Source: JAICSD01 sp963836665
Lineage (GTDB): Bacteria; Acidobacteriota; Vicinamibacteria; Vicinamibacterales; 2-12-FULL-66-21
Length of the DNA stretch: 64,000 nt
Assembly (NCBI GenBank): GCA_963836665.1
Contig: CAWIKL010000002.1
Location: 372,001-436,000 of the forward strand
Direction of reading: 5' to 3'
Shown here: positions 28,042 to 34,922 of the stretch, piece by piece
Layout of the letters: each line of letters starts with the position of its first letter
Numbering within the stretch: position 1 is the stretch's first letter
Position numbers and translations under genes: made by a program
The notes under the pieces: generated by a model
Databases searched by the model: none
What the model was told of the DNA's origin: nothing
What the model saw: the letters and a program-made list of their open reading frames with translations, nothing else

Positions 28042-29189
28042 CAGCGGTCGACCTCGCCGAACACCGGATCGACGCTGCCCATGATCGCCACAACGTCGGC
28101 GACACCGCAGCCGGGCAGGATGTGCGGCAGGACGGCGAGGTTGGAGAACGACGCGCCGCGCCACTTCATGCGGTAGGGCTTGTTGGTGCCGTCGGAGACG
28201 AGGAAACAGCCGACCTCGCCGCGCGGTCCCTCGACGCGGGAGTAGGCCTCCCCTTTCGGCACCTTCACCTGCGCCAGCGACTTGACGCCGGGACGCGAGG
28301 AAATCGGACCTTCGGGCAGGCCGTCGAGAATCTGCCGGACGATGCGGATCGACTGGCGGAATTCGACCATTCGGACCTTGTAGCGCGCGTAGCAGTCGCC
28401 GGCGGTCTCGACCGGTACGTCGAACTGGAAGTCCCCGTAGGATGAGTAGGGCAGCGCGCGGCGGAGATCCCAGTTCACGCCGGAGCCGCGCAGCAACGGT
28501 CCGCTGATGCCAAGGTCTTCGGCCAGCTCTCTCGAGATGGTGCCGACACCCTTGACGCGCATCGCGAAGAACGGGTTGTCCTCGAGCATGGCCTCGTATT
28601 CCACGAGCCGCTGTTCGATGACGCCGAGCGTCTGGCGGCACAGCGCCGTCCAGCCCTCGGGAATGTCGTAGCGGACGCCGCCGACCTGGTGAAAGCCGTA
28701 GAGCAGCCGGGCCCCGACGAGCGCTTCGAACAGATCGAGGATCAGCTCTCGTTCGCGGATGCAGTAGAGAAAGATCGTCGCGCCGCCGCCGAGCGCGCCC
28801 CCCATGTCCATGCACCACGTGCCGAGCCACAGGCAGTGCGAGGCGATCCGTTGCAACTCCGCGACCATGGCGCGCAGGTACTGCGCGCGCCTCGGCACCT
28901 CGAACTGGCCGATCTGCTCCGCTGCCGCCACGTAGGCCAGCTCGCTGCACATCGCCGCGACGTAGTCGGTCTTCGAGGCGATCGTCGGGTACTGGACGTA
29001 GGCCAGCGTCTCGGCCAGTTTCTCGTGGCAGCGGTGCAGGTAGCCGATCACCGCGTCGACGCCCACGACCGTTTCCCCTTCGAGCGTGAGGATGGCGCGG
29101 AACACCCCGTGCGCGGAGGGGTGCTGCGGCCCCATGTTCATGGTCAGCCGCTCGCTGCCGTGGTAGTCGATGGCGCGGACTTCGCTCAT
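28041..29189 (-). CDS. nuoD: NADH-quinone oxidoreductase subunit D
   Basis: 382-residue 49-kDa subunit that lines the quinone pocket and is related to the NiFe hydrogenase large subunit. Markers: NMGPQHPSAHGVFR near the N-terminus (quinone-binding His), the YLHRCHEKLAE segment, and the C-terminal PRGEVGCFLVSDGTNKPYRMKWRGASF. It is not fused to NuoC. It follows nuoC by 9 bp and overlaps nuoH by one base. Confidence 0.95.
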   Translation of the reverse strand: MSEVRAIDYHGSERLTMNMGPQHPSAHGVFRAILTLEGETVVGVDAVIGYLHRCHEKLAETLAYVQYPTIASKTDYVAAMCSELAYVAAAEQIGQFEVPRRAQYLRAMVAELQRIASHCLWLGTWCMDMGGALGGGATIFLYCIRERELILDLFEALVGARLLYGFHQVGGVRYDIPEGWTALCRQTLGVIEQRLVEYEAMLEDNPFFAMRVKGVGTISRELAEDLGISGPLLRGSGVNWDLRRALPYSSYGDFQFDVPVETAGDCYARYKVRMVEFRQSIRIVRQILDGLPEGPISSRPGVKSLAQVKVPKGEAYSRVEGPRGEVGCFLVSDGTNKPYRMKWRGASFSNLAVLPHILPGCGVADVVAIMGSVDPVFGEVDR

Positions 29190-29198
29190 GCGCGTCGG

Positions 29199-29645
29199 CT
29201 ACCTGTAGGGCGGATGCGGCGTGTCGACCGCATACGACTTGAGGAGCGGATGCCCTTCCCAGTCGTCGGCGAGGAGGATGCGGCGAAGATCCGGATGCCC
29301 GGCGAACCGCACGCCGAACATGTCGAAGCACTCTCGCTCCATCCAGTTCGCACCGCGGAAAAGCGGCACCAGCGACGCGCACGTCGTCTCCCCCGCGCCG
29401 AGCTTGGTGCGCAACTGCACCGCCAGCTTGGCGTCGAGGTTCTCGACGCACGCGACGACCTCCAGGCCGTCGGCTTTCCAGTCGATCGCCGTCAAGAAAT
29501 TGAAGAACAGGCAGCCGAGCGAGTCTTTCGCCACACCGGCCGCCTCGAGCCAGCGCGCTGGCTCAACCTGCACGGTGAGCGGCACCGCGACCGGTGCCAC
29601 CGCGCCCACGGCGGCCAGGAGCTCGCGCGCGCGTTCGCCGGTCAT
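29199..29645 (-). CDS. nuoC: NADH-quinone oxidoreductase subunit C
   Basis: 148-residue 30-kDa subunit, somewhat short at its N-terminus. The diagnostic segment is FRGANWMERECFDMFGVRFAGHPDLRRILLADDWEGHPLLKSY. I chose the ATG at 29645 (MTGERARELL), which lies one base after the nuoB stop; the upstream open frame is nuoB in another register. It contacts NuoD in the peripheral arm. Confidence 0.93.
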   Translation of the reverse strand: MTGERARELLAAVGAVAPVAVPLTVQVEPARWLEAAGVAKDSLGCLFFNFLTAIDWKADGLEVVACVENLDAKLAVQLRTKLGAGETTCASLVPLFRGANWMERECFDMFGVRFAGHPDLRRILLADDWEGHPLLKSYAVDTPHPPYR

Positions 29646-29646
29646 G

Positions 29647-30288
29647 TCAGTCGACCTTCTCGTTGGCTTGGGCGCGCTTCCCCGTCTGGCGGAAGTGCGA
29701 GATCTGATCCTGGAGCAGCAATAGCCCGTTGAGCAGCGACTCGGGCGGCGGCGGACAGCCCGGCACGTAGACGTCGACCGGCACGACGCGGTCCACCCCT
29801 TTGACGACGTGGTAGCCGTGACGGAAGGGGCCGCCGGAATTCGCACACGAACCCATCGAGACGACCCACTTCGGATCCGGCATCTGCTCGTAGATGCGCT
29901 CGAGCATCGGCGCCATCTTGATGGTGACCGTGCCGGAAACGATCATCAGGTCGGAATGGCGCGGCGAGGCCCACGGCACCATGCCGAGGCGCTCGACATC
30001 GAAGCGGGACGCGAAGGTCGCCATCATCTCGATGGCGCAGCAGGCCAGGCCGAACGACACCGGCCAGACCGACGACTTCCTCGCCCAGTTGAAGAAGCCG
30101 TCGGCGACGGTCGTCAGCGCGAAGCCGCCCGGGAAGTTGTGAACGCCCTCAGTGACCTGCTCGAACAGTGCCGAATGCTTGTCGCCTTTGTCCGGGCGGC
30201 GCTGATGATGCGTCTCCCACTCCTGCAGGTCCTTGACGTCTTTCCAGAACGGAACGGGAATCTGGGGAACGGGCGGCTTTATTTCCAC
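29647..30288 (-). CDS. nuoB: NADH-quinone oxidoreductase subunit B (cluster N2)
   Basis: 213-residue subunit carrying the last iron-sulphur cluster before quinone. The N2 ligands are visible: adjacent cysteines in FGLACCAIEMM, a later Cys in SMGSCANSGG and the final one in VYVPGCPPPPE. The GTG at 30288 (VEIKPPVPQIPVPFW) is preferred: GGGAGG lies upstream and it overlaps the end of nuoA by 10 bp; longer starts would lie inside nuoA. Confidence 0.95.
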   Translation of the reverse strand: MEIKPPVPQIPVPFWKDVKDLQEWETHHQRRPDKGDKHSALFEQVTEGVHNFPGGFALTTVADGFFNWARKSSVWPVSFGLACCAIEMMATFASRFDVERLGMVPWASPRHSDLMIVSGTVTIKMAPMLERIYEQMPDPKWVVSMGSCANSGGPFRHGYHVVKGVDRVVPVDVYVPGCPPPPESLLNGLLLLQDQISHFRQTGKRAQANEKVD

Positions 30289-30632
30289 TCGAGGATCCCC
30301 TCCCGGTACGCGTACACCCATGCGAGCCCCAGGATCGCGACGAAGCCGAGCATCGCCTTCAGCCCGCCCATCCCAAGCGCCCGCATCGTGACGGCCCACG
30401 GAAAGAGGAACACCGCGAGCGTGTCGAAGACGATGAAGATGAGGGCGACGAGGTAGAACCCCACCGGAAACTGAACCCACGCCTCGCCGATCGGCTGGGC
30501 GCCGCACTCGTAGTTCTCGCTCTTCGACGCAGTCGGGCGCGACGGACGCACGACCCACGCGCCGACGAGCGAAACGACCGCGAAGGCGAGGATCAGCCCA
30601 AAAAAGATGGCAACTGGTAGATAGCCGGACAT
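30279..30632 (-). CDS. nuoA: NADH-quinone oxidoreductase subunit A
   Basis: 117-residue three-helix membrane subunit and first gene of the operon. The motif KSENYECGAQPIGEAWVQFPVGFYLVALIFIVFD is characteristic and contains the loop Cys of the family. No clear Shine-Dalgarno sequence precedes the ATG. The operon order A-B-C-D-H-I-J-K-L-M-N has no gap for E, F or G. The GMC oxidoreductase gene diverges 143 bp away. Confidence 0.95.
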   Translation of the reverse strand: MSGYLPVAIFFGLILAFAVVSLVGAWVVRPSRPTASKSENYECGAQPIGEAWVQFPVGFYLVALIFIVFDTLAVFLFPWAVTMRALGMGGLKAMLGFVAILGLAWVYAYREGILEWK

Positions 30633-30775
30633 TTATCTATGAAAACGCGCATCTCTGACGCGGGACCGGAATCCGACGAGAGCATAACATGCGCCATGAG
30701 GGGCCCGCAGATCGTGCGCGAGCGAAATCATAGGCGCGCCGCGCGCGGCGGCGGTACAATCGCCGCGGATACGCC

Positions 30776-32503
30776 ATGCAGATCATCCGTAATCGCACCA
30801 TCTTCGACGTCGCGATCATCGGCTCGGGGGCCGGCGGCGGCATGGCCGCCAAGGTCCTGACCGAGGCAGGCGCCAACGTCATCATGCTCGAGGCCGGGCC
30901 GATGTGGGATCCGGTGAAGGACTCGTACATGATGCGCTGGAACTACGACAGCCCGCGGCGCGGCGGCGCGATTCCCACGCAGCAGTTCGGCGAGTACGAC
31001 GCCGCCTTCGGCGGCTGGACGCTCGACGGCGAGCCATACACCAACGCGCCTGGCAGCGAGTTCGGCTGGTTCCGCTCGCGCATGCTCGGCGGCCGCACCA
31101 ACCACTGGGGCCGGATCTCGCTGCGCTTCGGCCCCGACGACTTCCGGCGCCGGAGCGTCGACGGCCTCGGCGACGACTGGCCGATCACCTACGACGACAT
31201 CAAGCCGTACTACGACGAGGTCGACAAATTCGTCGGCGTCTTCGGGGCCAACCTCGGGCCGCGCTTCCCCAACGAGCCCGACGGCGTCTGGCTGCCGCCA
31301 CCGCAGCCGCGCTGTTACGAGCTGTTAATCAAGCAGGCCTCAGAGAAGCTCGACATCCCGTGCGTGCCGGCCCGTCTCTCGATCCTGACTCGGCCGGTCA
31401 ACGGGCGCGCCGCGTGCCACTACTGCGGCCAGTGCAACCGCGGCTGCATGACGCACTCGAACTTCTCGTCGCCGTCGGTGCTGATTCCGCCGGCGATGGC
31501 GACGGGGCGCCTGCAGATTGTCGCCGACGCGATGGCGCGCGAGGTGACGGTCGATGCCGGCGGCCTGGCCGACGGCGTCGCCTACATCGACAAGAAGACC
31601 GGTCAGGACAACCACGTCCGCGCCCGCATCGTCGTGCTGGCGGCCAGCGCCTGCGAATCGGCGCGCATCATGCTGAACTCGAAGTCGGCGAAGTTTTCGC
31701 ACGGCCTGGGCAATTCGAGCGGCCAGGTCGGAAGGAACCTGACCGATTCGACCGGGCTCGGCGTCACCGGCTTCATCCCGAAGATGATGGACATGCCGCC
31801 GCACAACGAAGACGGCGTCGGCGGCATGCACCTCTACATGCCCTGGTGGGCCGACAACAAGAAGCTCGATTTCCCGCGCGGCTACCACATCGAGATCAGC
31901 GGTGGCCGCCGCATGCCAGGCGGCGGGTTCGGCGGCGGCATCCAGAACCACACCGGCGTCGACGCATCCGGCGCGGCGCTGTCGTTCGGCGGCTACGGCG
32001 CGACGCTGAAGAACGACTATCGCCGCCTCTACGGCGCCACCGTGAACTTCGCCGGCCGCGGCGAGATGGTGCCCAACAAGGACACCTACCTCGAGATTGA
32101 TCCGCGTACGGTCGACAAATGGGGCATCCCGGTGCTGCGCTTCCACTTCAAGTGGAGCGACTACGAGCGCAAGCAGGGGAAGCACATGCAGGAGACTTTC
32201 CGCGCCATTATCGAGCAAATGGGCGGCACCCCGATGTCGTCTATGCCGGGCCCTGAAGAGGACTACGGCCTCGCGGCGGGCGGACGGATCATTCACGAGC
32301 TCGGCGTCACGCGCATGGGCAACGATCCGTCAACGTCGGTGCTCAATAAGTACTGCCAGGCGCACGACGCGAAAAACGTGTTCGTGACCGACGGCGGCCC
32401 GTTCGTCTCTCAGGCCGACAAGAACTGCACGTGGACCATCCTTGCGCTGGCGATGCGCACGAGCACCTACATCGCGGAGCAGCGCAAGGCGGGAGCTCTG
32501 TAG
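30776..32503 (+). CDS. GMC-family FAD oxidoreductase (large subunit)
   Basis: 575 residues. The N-terminal FAD-binding fold reads VAIIGSGAGGGMAAKVL...LEAGP. A second hallmark is RMLGGRTNHWGRISLR, and the cysteine-rich HYCGQCNRGCMTHSNFSSPS is typical of the gluconate 2-dehydrogenase / sugar dehydrogenase-like branch. The C-terminal GMC domain ends HDAKNVFVTDGGPF...CTWTILALAMRT. It probably oxidises a sugar or sugar acid hydroxyl and passes electrons to the membrane chain. The partner small subunit follows 51 bp downstream. A TACAAT -10-like box lies 15 bp upstream of the ATG. Because the large subunit has no signal peptide of its own, export would have to be by hitchhiking on the Tat-bearing small subunit, as in related dehydrogenases. 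Confidence 0.9.
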   Translation: MQIIRNRTIFDVAIIGSGAGGGMAAKVLTEAGANVIMLEAGPMWDPVKDSYMMRWNYDSPRRGGAIPTQQFGEYDAAFGGWTLDGEPYTNAPGSEFGWFRSRMLGGRTNHWGRISLRFGPDDFRRRSVDGLGDDWPITYDDIKPYYDEVDKFVGVFGANLGPRFPNEPDGVWLPPPQPRCYELLIKQASEKLDIPCVPARLSILTRPVNGRAACHYCGQCNRGCMTHSNFSSPSVLIPPAMATGRLQIVADAMAREVTVDAGGLADGVAYIDKKTGQDNHVRARIVVLAASACESARIMLNSKSAKFSHGLGNSSGQVGRNLTDSTGLGVTGFIPKMMDMPPHNEDGVGGMHLYMPWWADNKKLDFPRGYHIEISGGRRMPGGGFGGGIQNHTGVDASGAALSFGGYGATLKNDYRRLYGATVNFAGRGEMVPNKDTYLEIDPRTVDKWGIPVLRFHFKWSDYERKQGKHMQETFRAIIEQMGGTPMSSMPGPEEDYGLAAGGRIIHELGVTRMGNDPSTSVLNKYCQAHDAKNVFVTDGGPFVSQADKNCTWTILALAMRTSTYIAEQRKAGAL

Positions 32504-32506
32504 GGG

Positions 32507-32538
32507 CACGGATAAGGGCCACGGATAAACACGGATAA
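32507..32538. repeat. Three near-tandem copies of CACGGATAA
   Basis: CACGGATAA occurs at 32507, 32520 and 32530, filling the gap between the GMC gene and its small subunit. It resembles a short dispersed intergenic repeat rather than a promoter. Its function is unknown. Confidence 0.5.
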
Positions 32539-32554
32539 GACGCGGAACTAGTCA

Positions 32555-33151
32555 ATGAACAAGCTGAATCGACGGTCGATGCTGCAGCTGCTCGGCGCCG
32601 GGCCGGTGGCGGCCGGGTTCACGTGGACGGACGCGGAAGCGGCGCAGGCCGCGAAGTCGGCGCAGGCGGCGCGCCCGGCGGCGCCGGCTGCCGGTTACCA
32701 GCCCAAATTCTTCACCGCGCACGAGTGGGCGACGGTGAACATGCTCGTCAATCTGATCATTCCGAAGGACGACCGGTCCGGCAGCGCCACCGACGCCGGC
32801 GTGCCGGAGTTCATGGACTTCATGATGGACGACACGCCCAACCGGCAGACGGCGATGCGGGGTGGCCTCGCCTGGATCGATCGGCAGTGCGAGGATCGCT
32901 ACGACAAGCGCTTCGTGGACTGCACGCCCGAGCAGCGCGCCGCCGTCCTCGACGACATCGCGTGGCCGAAGAAGGCACAGCCCGAGTTCCGGCACGGCGT
33001 CGCGTTCTTCAACAGCTTCCGCGATCTCACTGCGTCGGGCTTCTTCTCGAGCCAGACGGGTGTGCAGGACCTCAAGTACCTGGGCAACGTGATGAACCCC
33101 TCGTGGAATGGGTGTCCGCCCGAAGCGTTGAAGAAGTTAGGGCTGACGTGA
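32555..33151 (+). CDS. Gluconate 2-dehydrogenase subunit 3 family protein, Tat-exported
   Basis: 198 residues. The N-terminus NRRSMLQLLGAGPVAAGF is a twin-arginine signal. The mature part starts with FFTAHEWATVNMLVNLIIPKDDRSGSATDAGVPEFMD, the family signature. The C-terminal region has VAFFNSFRDLTASGFFSSQTGVQDLKYLGNV. Subunit 3 proteins pair with GMC dehydrogenases and are needed for export or maturation. Its position just downstream of the GMC gene fits that role. Confidence 0.88.
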   Translation: MNKLNRRSMLQLLGAGPVAAGFTWTDAEAAQAAKSAQAARPAAPAAGYQPKFFTAHEWATVNMLVNLIIPKDDRSGSATDAGVPEFMDFMMDDTPNRQTAMRGGLAWIDRQCEDRYDKRFVDCTPEQRAAVLDDIAWPKKAQPEFRHGVAFFNSFRDLTASGFFSSQTGVQDLKYLGNVMNPSWNGCPPEALKKLGLT

Positions 33152-33244
33152 GGCGCGATATGCGTCTCATTCGATCGCCCTGATGAGGCGCCGGTTATCA
33201 GGACGGCCTTCGCGTGAAAGAACGCCGCGGCGGTCATCGTGTCA

Positions 33245-33991
33245 CTACTCCCAGCGGAAGAACTTGCCCGACAGCGCGATGCACACAGCGAATACGAGGA
33301 CGAGCGCTCCGACGTCGGCCAGATGCGCCGACCAGGCTTCTCCCTTGAGGATGCCGATCAACAGCGACACAACGTAGGTCAGCGGCGTCAGGCGGGCGAT
33401 CGCGCGCAGGCCGGGCGACATCGCCGAAATGGGAAAGAACAACCCAGACAGAGCCACCATCGGATAGAAGATCAGCGCGCCGGCCGGCTGTGCGAAGCGA
33501 GCCGTCTTGACCACACTGGCGATGACGAAGCCGACCGAGAGCGTGCTCCAGGTCGCCAGGACTAGCGCGAGCGTGAAGCTCATGAACGGAATCCGCAGAT
33601 CGACCGGGTAGTAGCGCTTGCCCGCCAGCATCATCAGCACCAACGTCGCCGCCGTGAACAGCAGTTTGGCCAGCACGTGTGCCGTGAGGATCGTCCACGG
33701 CCGTAGCGGCGTGGCGCGCAGCCGCTTCAGAATGCCCCCTTCCCGGTAGATCGCGATGATCGTCACCAGCGACAGCACTGAGCTGAGCATGATCAGGATC
33801 GCCGCGAAGACGGGCGCGGTGTACTGCACGAAGCCGCTCGTCTGCGGCGCCTGCGGCAGCCGCGGCCCGAGCGTCCGTCCGAGCCCGAGATACACGACGA
33901 CCGGGATCACGACCGACCCGATCGCGCCGAGCGGCTCGCGCATGAAGATCCTGATCTCGAGCCAGGTGAGCCGGAACAGTCCTCGCAGCAT
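33245..33991 (-). CDS. ABC-2 type transporter permease
   Basis: 248-residue protein with six hydrophobic helices. It has the ABC-2 layout: a cytoplasmic entry (FRLTWLEIRIFMREP), a long first loop, and a conserved late segment GALIFYPMVALSGLFFPISAMSPGLRAIARLTPLTYVV that is typical of the DrrB/NodJ group. It lies 3 bp after the ATPase gene and forms an exporter with it. The substrate is unknown (drug, lipid or polysaccharide). Confidence 0.9.
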   Translation of the reverse strand: MLRGLFRLTWLEIRIFMREPLGAIGSVVIPVVVYLGLGRTLGPRLPQAPQTSGFVQYTAPVFAAILIMLSSVLSLVTIIAIYREGGILKRLRATPLRPWTILTAHVLAKLLFTAATLVLMMLAGKRYYPVDLRIPFMSFTLALVLATWSTLSVGFVIASVVKTARFAQPAGALIFYPMVALSGLFFPISAMSPGLRAIARLTPLTYVVSLLIGILKGEAWSAHLADVGALVLVFAVCIALSGKFFRWE

Positions 33992-33994
33992 TCG

Positions 33995-34921
33995 TCAGTC
34001 CCGAATCGAGCGGCCGGTCAGCTTCAGAAAGACGTCCTCGAGCGTCGGATGGACGGTCCGGAAGTCCGTCACCACGATACCGCTCTCCGAGATCGCCTGG
34101 ATCACCGCGGTCACGAAGCCGGCGCCCGTGCCGCGAAGCGTGCATCGCGTGCCGTCAACGGCGACGTCGGTGACGTGCGGGATCGCGCCGAACCGCTCCG
34201 CCGCCTGCTGATGCGCGGTGACGACGATGACGCTGCGCTCTGGGCAATGCCGCGCGACGAGCCCGTCGGGGGTGTCGATGTCGATGATCCGCCCGTGCTC
34301 GATGATCGCGACGCGATCGCAGAGCCGCTCGGCCTCCTCCATCAGGTGCGTGGTCAGAAAGACGGTCTTACCGCGCGCGCGGATGCCCCGAATCAGCTCC
34401 CAGATTGCGCGGCGCGCCTGCGGATCGAGCCCCGTCGTCAGTTCGTCGAGAAAGACGACGTCGGGATCGTTGACGAGCGCCAGGGCGATGAAGAGGCGCT
34501 GCTTCTGCCCGCCGGAGAGCGTCATGAACCAAGCGTCGCGCTTCTCGAAGAGCCCGAGCTGCTCGAGCAGCCGATCGCCGTCGGCGGTCGGCTTGCGGTA
34601 GAGCGCCGCCCACAGGTGGACCGCTTCCTTGACCCTGATCCGCTTCTGCAGCTGCGCCTGCTGGAGCTGGACGCCGATCCGCTGCTGCAGCGCGTAGACG
34701 TCGCGAAAGGGATCGAGGCCGAGCACGCTGATGGTACCGCGGTCCAGCTTTCGCAGCCCCTCGACGCACTCCATCGTCGTCGTCTTGCCGGCGCCGTTGG
34801 GGCCGATGAGTCCGAAGATCTCCCCTTCGCGGACGTCGAACGACACGTCGTCGACGGCGACGAGCGCGCCGTAGGTCTTGCGGACGGTGGAGACGTCGAT
34901 GACGGGCGCGATAGGTACCAG
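33995..34921 (-). CDS. ABC transporter ATP-binding protein, non-canonical start
   Basis: ATPase with Walker A GPNGAGKTT, Q-loop, signature LSGGQKQR, Walker B VVFLDELTTG and the H-loop TTHLM, plus a C-terminal regulatory tail. The first ordinary start is GTG at 34846, but the frame stays open upstream and encodes VIDVSTVRKTYGALVAVDDV, which includes the A-loop Tyr expected in the fold. The only other possible start is CTG at 34921, one base after the kinase stop, and I extend to it. If a C there were an extra base, the sequence would read TAAATGG, i.e. an ordinary ATG. It is cotranscribed with the permease and probably with the upstream kinase. Confidence 0.85.
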   Translation of the reverse strand: MVPIAPVIDVSTVRKTYGALVAVDDVSFDVREGEIFGLIGPNGAGKTTTMECVEGLRKLDRGTISVLGLDPFRDVYALQQRIGVQLQQAQLQKRIRVKEAVHLWAALYRKPTADGDRLLEQLGLFEKRDAWFMTLSGGQKQRLFIALALVNDPDVVFLDELTTGLDPQARRAIWELIRGIRARGKTVFLTTHLMEEAERLCDRVAIIEHGRIIDIDTPDGLVARHCPERSVIVVTAHQQAAERFGAIPHVTDVAVDGTRCTLRGTGAGFVTAVIQAISESGIVVTDFRTVHPTLEDVFLKLTGRSIRD

Positions 34922-34922
34922 T

